Assembly: GCA_013150915.1 (NCBI GenBank)
Contig: JAADJE010000051.1
Span: 1 to 35,397 of the forward strand
Length of the DNA: 35,397 nucleotides
From: Gammaproteobacteria bacterium
GTDB taxonomy: Bacteria > Pseudomonadota > Gammaproteobacteria > BMS3Bbin11
Direction of reading: 5' to 3'
The position numbers and the translations under genes were made by a program. Shown here piece by piece: positions 16,801 through 24,800 of the stretch; positions within the stretch are counted from its first letter, which is position 1, and every line of letters starts with the position of its first letter. Below the pieces are notes generated by a model. The model made no database searches. It was given only the letters and a program-made list of their open reading frames with translations, and had not been told where the DNA came from.

Positions 16801-16826
16801 ATAAAATTATTTTATAGGCCTATAAA
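16801..16826. promoter_or_regulatory. two overlapping dyads before TRAP set 3
   Basis: ATAAAATTATTTTAT (16801-16815) has the form ATAA-N7-TTAT, and TTTATAGGCCTATAAA (16811-16826) is a perfect 16-bp palindrome sharing five bases with it. They lie about 125 bases before the DctP start, between a LysR gene and an operon that itself ends in a LysR gene. This is a plausible LysR-type recognition and activation site; composition is A+T rich, so chance is possible for the first dyad. Confidence 0.42.
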
Positions 16827-16951
16827 CTTCTTTTATGGGGCTGGGAATCATTCACAGTGGTACAGTAAAAGAAGCAAAAGTTACTACTCGATTAACTATC
16901 TGATAGCTCCAAGGGATTTGTATCACAACTGGTTGCTGGTCAAATAATTTT

Positions 16952-17986
16952 ATGCCCCCAGTATATTTTTTTCGGGTCATGCTATATACGCTAGTCCTGT
17001 TCTATTTTAGCCAGAACAATGCTCTGGCAACAGAGCAGGTCCAGTTACGCATCAATATGACACAACCCGCAACCGACCCAACAACAGTTCTGATAGAGAA
17101 GTGGGCTCGTGATATTGAAATGGCATCCAATGATGCTATACAAGTTTCTATTTACGCCGGAGGAGAACTGTATGGAACAAGAACCGAAATTACGGCTGTT
17201 GCCCGTGGCCATATTGAAGGGGCCTTTATAACAGTTGACTACTGGGGACGCACAATACCTGTAATGAGCATTCTGTCTAAGCCTTTCGCCTTTGCTAAGC
17301 TGGAAAACGTGAGTGCTTACAGCAATAGGCAACTGGACAGATACCTTACAGATGCCATTGAAAAGAAAGGGTTAAAGGTGCTGGTATGGCTTTTAATGGC
17401 ACGCATGGCAGCGATTACGACAACGGAAAGCCCGCTTGCCAGTCCAACTGACTTTGTCGGCAAAAAAATCCGTAGTGTAAACCTCATGTTGAACTCTGCC
17501 TTGAGCGCAGTAGGTGCTTCACCCATACCCCTTGCGGGGGGAGAAGTCTACATGGGACTGCAGACAGGGATGATCGATGGTGCAATTACGATACCAACAG
17601 CGGTATATCGACGCCGCTATTATGAGGTGAACGACTATGTAACCATAACACCCTTATTCACTACCTATCAGACCCTGGCAGTAAACCGGGACTGGTGGGA
17701 TACAGTACCTGTGAGAATGCAACAGTCCGTTATGAGACTCAGTCAGCAGTTAGAAGTTGTTGCTGCAAAGTTGATCGATGAGAGAGAGGCTGAAATTCCT
17801 CAATTGTTACGAGAAAAGGGTATGACCGTATATCTTCATAACCAGGATGAAATTGACTTACTTGAGTCTGTGATGGAACCGGCCTGGATCGCAACATTCC
17901 TTGAGCAAGCCGGAAACGAAGGAAGAGACGTACTGCGCGCAATTGAATTCCAAAACAAAAGGATAACAGAGGGTGCAAAACACTAA
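16952..17986 (+). CDS. TRAP transporter substrate-binding protein (DctP type), set 3
   Basis: This is a 344-residue periplasmic receptor. The signal peptide covers about residues 1-26 (cut after ALA). VDYWGRTIP, DFVGKKIR (Arg174, carboxylate ligand position) and GLQTGMIDGAI are conserved and closely follow set 1, suggesting a related ligand. It is the first gene of an operon with the small and large permeases and LysR 3. There is no clear ribosome site before the ATG. Confidence 0.93.
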   Translation: MPPVYFFRVMLYTLVLFYFSQNNALATEQVQLRINMTQPATDPTTVLIEKWARDIEMASNDAIQVSIYAGGELYGTRTEITAVARGHIEGAFITVDYWGRTIPVMSILSKPFAFAKLENVSAYSNRQLDRYLTDAIEKKGLKVLVWLLMARMAAITTTESPLASPTDFVGKKIRSVNLMLNSALSAVGASPIPLAGGEVYMGLQTGMIDGAITIPTAVYRRRYYEVNDYVTITPLFTTYQTLAVNRDWWDTVPVRMQQSVMRLSQQLEVVAAKLIDEREAEIPQLLREKGMTVYLHNQDEIDLLESVMEPAWIATFLEQAGNEGRDVLRAIEFQNKRITEGAKH

Positions 17987-18043
17987 TTACGGTTCTTCCA
18001 AAGCCCTTTGCAGGATCGCGTGATTCCTGTACAGGAGTAACAT

Positions 18044-18550
18044 GTGCGCCAGTTATCAGTACGAAATATAAGAAAAAAATTTCTGGTTATTACCGGCTCA
18101 CTTTGCACGCTGGCAGCCACACTCGTCATGTTGATCGCAGTAGCAGGCGTACTTGGTGTGGTGATGCGCTATGTGCTGGGTCACCCTCTGGCATGGACGG
18201 ACAAGGCTGCTGAATATCTCATTCCAGTTATAGTGATGCTGTGTGCTGCCGATATCCTTGCCAAGGATGAAAACATCAGTATTGACATAGTCATTCGGGC
18301 CTTACACCTTAGACTAAGACGGCTATTTAACTGCTTAAAAGAGCTGGCCCTTTTAATCGTATCACTGGCATTGTTGGTATCTGGAGCCAGCATGGTGTCT
18401 TTCGCCTGGTATCTCGGATTATATGATTCAGGGAATATGGGATGGCCGCTCTGGATGCTGGAATTGAGTATCCCGATAGGAGCTCTCCTGATGGTACTGG
18501 CAGTAGCCATTAACCTCGTAATCGCGCTGGCTAGCCTGCGTAACAGGTAG
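18044..18550 (+). CDS. TRAP transporter small permease (DctQ type), set 3
   Basis: This is a 168-residue four-helix membrane subunit with the signature RYVLGHPLAWTDKAAEYL and NISIDIVI. The start is GTG at 18044, six bases after AGGAG (18033-18037), a good ribosome site; an ATG at 18042 is out of frame. It lies 57 bases after the receptor gene and 4 bases before the large permease. Confidence 0.91.
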   Translation: MRQLSVRNIRKKFLVITGSLCTLAATLVMLIAVAGVLGVVMRYVLGHPLAWTDKAAEYLIPVIVMLCAADILAKDENISIDIVIRALHLRLRRLFNCLKELALLIVSLALLVSGASMVSFAWYLGLYDSGNMGWPLWMLELSIPIGALLMVLAVAINLVIALASLRNR

Positions 18551-18554
18551 ATTA

Positions 18555-19841
18555 GTGTTGGCCATAACAATTCTGATTCTGTTTCTGGTGTTTTTAACGC
18601 TGGGGATACCCGTATTCGCCTCTCTTATACTAAGTGCGCTCATCCCTTTCGGCATGGTGGAAGGGATTCACGCCATGGAAATCCTGGCGGAAATTTTTTA
18701 CGCAAAGATAGCAAATAACTTGTTCGCCTCGATTATCGGTTTCGTCTTCATGGCTGAGATAATGTTGCGGACCAGAGTCATGGTCAGACTCTATGACACT
18801 TTATTCTCTCTTTTGAAACGCATCCCCGGATCTCTTGGCATGACGACTATCGCTTTCTGTATGGTCTTTTCTGCAATTTCCGGATCATCAATGGCAACTT
18901 CGGTTATTGTGGGTCGGATCTCAATCCCACAAATGTTGCGTTTTAACTATGCAAGGCGCTTTGCATTTGGCACCGTAGCTGCAGGCGGTACGCTTGGTAT
19001 CCTAATCCCTCCATCCATTGCCTTAATAGTCTACGGTATCATTGCAGAAGTATCGATTGGTGCTTTATTCATCGCAGCGATTATTCCTGCTCTTCTTCTC
19101 GTATTATTGTTTTCTGCGTATATTTTCACTAAATGCGCCCATGACATACAAATTGATTCGGAAAGCGATGTTGCCCTTGACACACCGCTGCGTATTTATG
19201 AACTGGCTGCCATCCTGTGTTTGCCACTGATAATCATGGGAGGAATTTATGGCGGGATATTTTCCCCGAACGAAGCCGCCTTCGTGTCGGTATTCTGGGC
19301 ATTATTCATCGTGACAACCGGCCAGGAAAAATTCACTTTACATGATTTGTTGGAAGCCGCACGAAATACGGCCATAATCTGTGCAAAGTTGTTCTTTATA
19401 GTTGGCGGTGCAGCTTTTTTTGCCCATGTACTGGTTATGCTGAAGTTGCCTGATTCCATGCTGCAGGTGCTGCTGGCTCTTGAGATTGGCAAGGGAACAT
19501 TTCTCATACTGGTATTGCTCGGGATTCTGTTGCTTGGGATGTTTATGGACGGATTGGCTGTTACGCTGATTACTACTCCCTTACTGGTACCGGCACTACA
19601 GGCGTTTGGTTTTGACCTTGTCTGGTATGGAGTCGTGCTCGTGATTAGTTTGGAACTCAGTCTGATCACTCCACCGGTAGGACTGAATTTGTTCTTGATC
19701 GAATCAATAACAGACGCCCGGCTGGAGGAAATAATATTAGGCGTATTGCCATTTATAGCCATCATGCTGGTCGCTCTGATGATTGTGGTAACCGTACCGG
19801 AATTATCATTATGGTTACCATCCTTAATGCTTGGAAGATAG
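18555..19841 (+). CDS. TRAP transporter large permease (DctM type), set 3
   Basis: This is a 428-residue polytopic subunit with FSAISGSSMATSVIVG, GGTLGILIPPSIALIVYG, LLGMFMDGLAVTLITTP and LITPPVGLNLFLIESIT. It starts at GTG 18555, directly followed by a TTG that could also serve. It resembles the set 1 subunit along its whole length, which supports duplication of a complete TRAP set rather than separate acquisition. Confidence 0.93.
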   Translation: MLAITILILFLVFLTLGIPVFASLILSALIPFGMVEGIHAMEILAEIFYAKIANNLFASIIGFVFMAEIMLRTRVMVRLYDTLFSLLKRIPGSLGMTTIAFCMVFSAISGSSMATSVIVGRISIPQMLRFNYARRFAFGTVAAGGTLGILIPPSIALIVYGIIAEVSIGALFIAAIIPALLLVLLFSAYIFTKCAHDIQIDSESDVALDTPLRIYELAAILCLPLIIMGGIYGGIFSPNEAAFVSVFWALFIVTTGQEKFTLHDLLEAARNTAIICAKLFFIVGGAAFFAHVLVMLKLPDSMLQVLLALEIGKGTFLILVLLGILLLGMFMDGLAVTLITTPLLVPALQAFGFDLVWYGVVLVISLELSLITPPVGLNLFLIESITDARLEEIILGVLPFIAIMLVALMIVVTVPELSLWLPSLMLGR

Positions 19842-19905
19842 GTTAAAAAACGGAACTGAGCCGACAGAGAAAAACCCGGATTACACGGATCATTAGGCAA
19901 GACAA

Positions 19906-20880
19906 TTGGACCTGAAACAATTACGATTTTTTGTGACCACTGTGGACGCAGGCAGTATCAGCTATGCCTCAAGATTGTTGCACATCACCCAACCGGCCCT
20001 GAGCAGACAGATTACCAATCTTGAATATGACCTGAAGGTTGAATTGCTCTGCCGGACACATAACGGGGTTGTACCGACTGAGCATGGTACAAAGCTCTAT
20101 GCCATGGCGCAAAAACTACTTCGCGATTTTAATCACATTACAGAAACCCTGGCTGAAGTGGATAATGATCCCGTTGGCAGAGTAGTGTTGGGCTGTATGG
20201 ACAGTGTCGCAAATATTCTCGCGTCGCGGTTGATCACTGCTCTGGGTTCAAAGTACCCGAAATTGAGTCTGACATTCTATGCAGATCAGACCACCAACCT
20301 TTATAACAAGCTTGTTGCCAATGCCATGGACATGGGCATAGTCTGCAACAATCCTGAAATTGAAGGGCTACAGACCAGTTTTATCTTGCGGGAGGAATTG
20401 ATGGTAGCCGTGGCAGGACAATTACTACGGGAATTACCTGAACCAGAAATCTCCCCGGAACAACTACGGGAATTGCCCTTTATTTTTCCTCCGACTCAAT
20501 TTTTTTCTGCGGAAGGCACTACAACTTTAAGACGGTTGGCGGTAAAAAATATTGCCGAGGATGTCTTTGCGGGACTAAACATCAAGCTGCGTATTTTGTC
20601 GGAAATAAATGCAGTTTCCATCGTTAAGAGAATGGTTGCAGGTGGGGCATATTGCACCATATCACCATGGTCTGCTGTCTATGAAGAGGTTGAAAAAGGT
20701 AATATTACCCTGAAAACGATTAAAGGAAGCAGGATGTTTCGCGATATCTATTTCTGCTGGCCAAAGTCCAGACCGATGACAAAGGCAACTTCTACTGTAC
20801 ATCAGGTGTTGATGGATACCATAAAGGATCTCGTAGATTCGAGGGTATGGCGCCATGTCAGCCTGGATCCTGATGAGTAG
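19906..20880 (+). CDS. LysR-family transcriptional regulator 3
   Basis: This is a 324-residue LysR protein starting at TTG 19906 so as to begin MDLKQLRFFVTTVDAGSIS like its paralogues. The helix-turn-helix is at about 14-45 (ASRLLHITQPALSRQITNLE). It carries an insert of about ten residues (SAEGTTTLRRLAVKN) in the effector domain compared with LysR 1 and 2. It is 64 bases behind TRAP set 3 in the same direction and convergent with receptor 2, so it may control both. The C-terminal VWRHVSLDPDE echoes QWPHVSLVETGD of LysR 1. Confidence 0.92.
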   Translation: MDLKQLRFFVTTVDAGSISYASRLLHITQPALSRQITNLEYDLKVELLCRTHNGVVPTEHGTKLYAMAQKLLRDFNHITETLAEVDNDPVGRVVLGCMDSVANILASRLITALGSKYPKLSLTFYADQTTNLYNKLVANAMDMGIVCNNPEIEGLQTSFILREELMVAVAGQLLRELPEPEISPEQLRELPFIFPPTQFFSAEGTTTLRRLAVKNIAEDVFAGLNIKLRILSEINAVSIVKRMVAGGAYCTISPWSAVYEEVEKGNITLKTIKGSRMFRDIYFCWPKSRPMTKATSTVHQVLMDTIKDLVDSRVWRHVSLDPDE

Positions 20881-20940
20881 TGTCTAATTCATTTACAGTA
20901 ATGCAAACTTTCCCATGTGCTTCTGTTGCGCCCGTAGCAC

Positions 20941-23262
20941 CTAGGAACCGAAGTTTACCGTAAGCGTTACGCCGTAAGATCTGGGCAGGCCCATATAACC
21001 GACAGTAGCAAACCCATTTTGTATACCCGTGCCAGCGAGAGATCTGGGAGTACGAAATGATTGTGCGGTACTCAAATATTGTTCGTTGCCGAGATTTTTT
21101 CCCCAGAAAGCCAGATTCCATCGCCCATCAGGGGAGTTATAGTCGATACGGGCACTCCACAGGTCATAGGCTGGCTGAAATCCAGCAATATTCTCATTGA
21201 GATCGAAAAAATGATCACCGACGTAACGATAGTCTACTCTCAACCCAATCTCTCCAGGAACCTGGAATAAGCCTGGTGGCAGGAAATATTCAGCAGAAAG
21301 ATTGAAAGTCTGATCTGGCGAGCGCGGTAAATCCTTACCCTTCAGTATTGTGGTGAGGGAATTAGCAATATTGGTTTTCACTACCTTGGCATCAATGATG
21401 GAGAGGCTGCCGGATAATCTGAAATTTTCGCTTGCCTGTACGACAAATTCAGCCTCAATACCATTTATCTCTGCGTCACCTACGTTAACAATAGTACCAA
21501 TAGAAGTTCCATCCGGTAACTGGACAGTATCCCGTTGTTGCATTTCTTTAAAATCCATGGAAAAGACATTTGCGTTCAGTTGTAAACGGTTGTTAAGCCA
21601 CTGTGATTTAATTCCTCCTTCCAGGCTATCAACGGTCTCCGGTTTATATGGAATGACTGCTGCTTCCGCATTGGCTGCAAAGCCCACCCATCCCCCGCTT
21701 TTGAACCCTCGTGCCCAGGAGGTATACAACATAACGTCATCAGTAGCCCTGAAGTCCAGAGCGACCTTGGGCGTAAATTCCGACCAGCTGTCACCCGTAC
21801 TGATGGAATACAACTCTCTCGCCGGGGCGATACCGGGTGCTCGACCAAGATCTTCCTCAATCGCCTCTCGTTCAGCCTCTGAAAGGGTGTCCGTCACCCC
21901 CAAATCCCAAGCTTTTTCATCTCTCGTCTGGCGTGCCCCTACGGTGAGGTTAAACCGGTCAGTAATTGCCCAGGTAAATTGGCCAAAAACTGCATAGCTG
22001 TCAGTAGACAGGGACTGATCAAAGGCCGGAGCGCTAAAACCGTTGGCGAGTTGGCGATTGAATCTCAATACTCGATCAACACCTTCATTAAGATAGTACA
22101 GGCCAACGACCCAATTCAGGCGTTCATTTTCGGGTAGTGAAGCGAGCCTTAATTCAAGCGATAATGCATCGTAAGTCTCATCGTTAAACTGGATGGACGC
22201 AAATCCCCTTGTGCTTGGTCCGGTTCCGCGCAGTCCCATGCCAAGGGCATCCATGCCTTCGTCCAGTTTGTTGTAACGGTAGGCAGAAATAAATGTCCAG
22301 GTTCCATAGCTCTGCTGCCAGTCGATACGACTGTACACGCTGTATGAGGAGCGCTCGATACTGCCCAATAAATTGTTCTCAACGTCATACATGCCAGCAG
22401 GCGGGATATAGGGTGTTCCGTCAGGATTGCGAAAAGGTGGCGCTGATCCTACGTATTTTGCAAAATCCTCAACGGTATTGAGCCAGCCTGGAAAAAGCTT
22501 GGTGGCAACGCCATCAATATCATCTGATGAGGCACCAAAGGTAACCAGCGCTTGCAAATCTTCATTAAGTAGAAAATCGAGCTGAATGCGAGCGCTATAA
22601 CTTTTAACGCCCTGGATATCATCAACACCCAGATGAACGTTATTGTAGTATCCGTCTTTGGTTCGAGCAGCAAAAGAGGCCTTGGCGTTTACATTGTCAC
22701 TTAATGCACCGTTAATCAGCCCCCTGCCTTCAAACATATTAAAATTCCCTACGGTACCCTCGAATTTCATCCGTTTTTCCGCCGTCGGCTTAGCGGTGAC
22801 AATATTTATGGCACCTCCCGACACATTTCTTCCGAATAGAGTCCCCTGCGGACCGCGCAAGACCTCTATACGCTCCAAATCAAAAAGATCAAATGTCGAG
22901 GCACCGGCACGACCAATGTATACCTCATCAACAAAGACAACCACAGACCGCTCACTGCCTGCTTCACGGTCGGTGGATGCGATGCCACGAATTGATAGCT
23001 CTGGCTGGGTGGGAGTATGCATAGCCGCGAGAAAACTGGGGGTGAGTCGTGCGATATCATCCAGGGAACGCACCCTGGCTTTTTCAATGGTATCTTTTAT
23101 GAGAGCCGTTACCGCAATAGGAACCTTCTGGAGGTTTTCAGCCCTCTTTTGAGCCGTAACAATTACTTCCTCTATTTCTGCGATTTCGGCTTTTACTTGA
23201 TTAGCATAGAGCAGGATAAAAGTAGTAGTGAAAATTGATACAAATAAGGTATGGCTTCTCAT
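20941..23262 (-). CDS. TonB-dependent outer-membrane receptor 2
   Basis: This is a TonB-dependent receptor of about 773 residues, paralogous to receptor 1. I place the start at the ATG at 23262, with GAGGTGGG six bases before it and a signal peptide (MRSHTLFVSIFTTTFILL... cut after VKA). The TonB-box-like EEVIVTAQKRAE, plug landmarks (QPELSIRGIAS, DEVYIGRAG, LRGPQGTLFGRN) and the C-terminal strand LTVNFGS are visible. Large parts of plug and barrel are nearly identical to receptor 1, whereas several barrel segments expected to form loops differ. It lacks an STN domain. It stands alone on this strand, with a palindrome at 23308 before it. Confidence 0.93.
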   Translation of the reverse strand: MRSHTLFVSIFTTTFILLYANQVKAEIAEIEEVIVTAQKRAENLQKVPIAVTALIKDTIEKARVRSLDDIARLTPSFLAAMHTPTQPELSIRGIASTDREAGSERSVVVFVDEVYIGRAGASTFDLFDLERIEVLRGPQGTLFGRNVSGGAINIVTAKPTAEKRMKFEGTVGNFNMFEGRGLINGALSDNVNAKASFAARTKDGYYNNVHLGVDDIQGVKSYSARIQLDFLLNEDLQALVTFGASSDDIDGVATKLFPGWLNTVEDFAKYVGSAPPFRNPDGTPYIPPAGMYDVENNLLGSIERSSYSVYSRIDWQQSYGTWTFISAYRYNKLDEGMDALGMGLRGTGPSTRGFASIQFNDETYDALSLELRLASLPENERLNWVVGLYYLNEGVDRVLRFNRQLANGFSAPAFDQSLSTDSYAVFGQFTWAITDRFNLTVGARQTRDEKAWDLGVTDTLSEAEREAIEEDLGRAPGIAPARELYSISTGDSWSEFTPKVALDFRATDDVMLYTSWARGFKSGGWVGFAANAEAAVIPYKPETVDSLEGGIKSQWLNNRLQLNANVFSMDFKEMQQRDTVQLPDGTSIGTIVNVGDAEINGIEAEFVVQASENFRLSGSLSIIDAKVVKTNIANSLTTILKGKDLPRSPDQTFNLSAEYFLPPGLFQVPGEIGLRVDYRYVGDHFFDLNENIAGFQPAYDLWSARIDYNSPDGRWNLAFWGKNLGNEQYLSTAQSFRTPRSLAGTGIQNGFATVGYMGLPRSYGVTLTVNFGS

Positions 23263-23307
23263 AATCCCACCTCTATAAAAATTAACTTCTGCAGGAGAAA
23301 GTTCCTG

Positions 23308-23319
23308 AAATGTACATTT
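23308..23319. promoter_or_regulatory. 12-bp palindrome AAATGTACATTT before receptor 2
   Basis: This perfect palindrome lies 46 bases upstream of the receptor 2 ATG, where it would overlap the promoter or early leader. The core TGTACATT also occurs before receptor 1 (10698-10705), and AAATGT is the half site of the repeat at 13684. A shared regulator is possible but the match is short. Confidence 0.35.
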
Positions 23320-23648
23320 GGCCACATTTTGGCGTTGCCTTCGATCTCTTTACAGACATCATAACCTATTGAACCTACACTCAAATAATGCTCATTCATC
23401 ATGGCCCTATAGGAAGAAATTATGGACAGTCATTTTGTTGATTAGCCAAGGAATTTTTGCACGCTTGAATTCTCCTGAATCACTCCTAATACAACTGACA
23501 ATCTGATTTTGGGTCAGAAATTACGCAGAAATCTCCCTGGAACAACGATGGAAGTCACCCTATATTTTGCCCCCGGTTCACTTTCAGTTCGTGGAAGGTG
23601 CTGCACGGGATATTTGCAAACGGCTGTCAGAAAAAAAATATCACTGAT

Positions 23649-23667
23649 CTATAGGCGCAAGGTATAG
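23649..23667. promoter_or_regulatory. dyad CTATA-N9-TATAG before MaoC pair 1
   Basis: CTATA (23649-23653) and TATAG (23663-23667) are perfect arms around nine bases; read as ATAG-N7-GTAT it is one base from the ATAC-N7-GTAT sites at 10683 and 35104. It lies 83 bases before the GTG start of the first MaoC gene, a normal place for a LysR-type site. Confidence 0.33.
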
Positions 23668-23749
23668 CGCTCTGCATAAATGGCATTACTAACCAAGATA
23701 GATTTTATCTATGATCCTGAATACAAAGTATTTCGATCTGGAGGAAACA

Positions 23750-24253
23750 GTGGGAAAGTCAATCAGCAATGGATATCTTTTTGAGGATTTCGAGCCGGGC
23801 CGGGTTTTCAGACACCACTGGGGCAGGACCTTGTTGGCTAGTGATAATATGATATTTTGCAGTGATACGATGCAATATAACCCGCTTTACTTCAATGTGG
23901 AATATGCCCGCAGCCTGGGTTACCGGGACATCCCTATTCACCCATTATTCGTCATGAATGTTGCGGGTGGCATGAGCGTTGAAGACATGTCGGAAGGGCA
24001 GGGAAAAGGCGGAATTTTCCTGGGTGTCGACAATGTGCGCATCATCAAGACTTCTTATCCCGGTGACACCATTACCTCTTCTTCAGAAATTCTTGAGCGC
24101 TACCTCAAGACTGATCAACCCGGCTGGGGGGTTGTAACCTGGCGCACACGGGCTGTTAACCAGCGCGGGGAAACGGTTATTGAGTTTGACAAAAGCAACT
24201 TGGTAGCTTGCGAAGATGCAAGTACTGAAGTGAAAACAGGAGTGCAGTCATGA
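23750..24253 (+). CDS. MaoC-like hydratase family protein, type A, pair 1
   Basis: This is a hot-dog-fold MaoC-like protein of about 167 residues. I choose GTG 23750 because GGAGG (23740-23744) sits five bases before it; an ATG at 23711 would add 13 residues but has no ribosome site. Visible blocks are HHWGRTLLASDNMIF, QYNPLYFNVEYARSLGY, HPLFVMN and GDTITSSSEI. The hydratase-2 catalytic pattern Asp-x4-His reads Gln-x4-Tyr here, so the chemistry may rest on its partner or on other residues, as may happen in mesaconyl/itaconyl-CoA hydratase-like proteins. It overlaps the type B gene by four bases (ATGA), suggesting a heteromer. The same A/B pair recurs at 30609-31579. Confidence 0.87.
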   Translation: MGKSISNGYLFEDFEPGRVFRHHWGRTLLASDNMIFCSDTMQYNPLYFNVEYARSLGYRDIPIHPLFVMNVAGGMSVEDMSEGQGKGGIFLGVDNVRIIKTSYPGDTITSSSEILERYLKTDQPGWGVVTWRTRAVNQRGETVIEFDKSNLVACEDASTEVKTGVQS

Positions 24254-24777
24254 GCCTAACCGGCGATCATAATTATTTCGAAGACTTCCATGTCGGTCAA
24301 CTCTTCCGGCACCGGCGGGGGCGGACAATTACGGCCCATGGCAACACCTATTTTACACTTACAACCATGAACACTGGCGCTGCTCATTTCAACAAGCATA
24401 TGATGCTCACCTATCTGGGTGGCCGGTTTCCCGAACGGCGTGTTAACGGGGGTTATACCATTAGCCTGGTCGTCGGCCTTACCTCCCAGGACATCGCAGA
24501 AAATACCGTTGCTGAAATTGGTTTCAGCAAGATCCGTTCACACAGGGCAGTACATCCCGAGGATACACTCTATGCCCGCTCTGAGATACTGGGACTGGAA
24601 GACAGTCCGGAACGACCCGATGCGGGAACTGTGCATTACCGGTTTGAAGGTTATAACCAAAATGATGAACAGGTACTGGAAGGTGAGCGGATTATACTGG
24701 TAAAAAAACGGGCCTACTGTGGTGCAGTGGAGTTCGGGACTGCTGAGTCAAGCTCTGATCCTGCACCGAAAACATAA
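24250..24777 (+). CDS. MaoC-like hydratase family protein, type B, pair 1
   Basis: This is a 175-residue MaoC-like protein with YFEDFHVGQLFRHRRGRT (about residues 9-26), AHFNKHMM, RFPERRVNGGYTI and HPEDTLYARSEIL. At the hydratase-2 Asp-x4-His position it has Asn-x4-His (NTGAAH), so the His is kept and the Asp changed. It is translationally coupled to type A. A role in hydrating or dehydrating an acyl-CoA is likely from the family. No CoA-transferase, lyase or dehydrogenase lies next to this pair, so it probably works with the enzymes of the operon at 27988-34968. Confidence 0.87.
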   Translation: MSLTGDHNYFEDFHVGQLFRHRRGRTITAHGNTYFTLTTMNTGAAHFNKHMMLTYLGGRFPERRVNGGYTISLVVGLTSQDIAENTVAEIGFSKIRSHRAVHPEDTLYARSEILGLEDSPERPDAGTVHYRFEGYNQNDEQVLEGERIILVKKRAYCGAVEFGTAESSSDPAPKT

Positions 24778-24800
24778 GTATCTGCGCAAGCGCAAGAGTT

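Larger units (their letters stand above)
23263..23749. promoter_or_regulatory. divergent control region, receptor 2 / MaoC pair 1
   Basis: This 487-base region carries no gene that I can support. It holds a 12-bp palindrome near receptor 2 (23308-23319) and an interrupted dyad near the MaoC genes (23649-23667), listed separately. An A-rich run (AAAAAAAA, about 23632-23639) precedes the latter. Promoter hexamers could not be assigned with confidence. Confidence 0.5.

Noticed and set aside
19247-19900. Open frame of 217 codons on the minus strand
   Set aside because: It is antisense to the TRAP large permease 3; Ser/Thr/Asn-rich shadow frames are common opposite membrane proteins.
21350-21997. 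Open frame of 215 codons on the plus strand
   Set aside because: It lies wholly antisense to receptor 2 and has no family features; receptor 2 on the other strand is certain.
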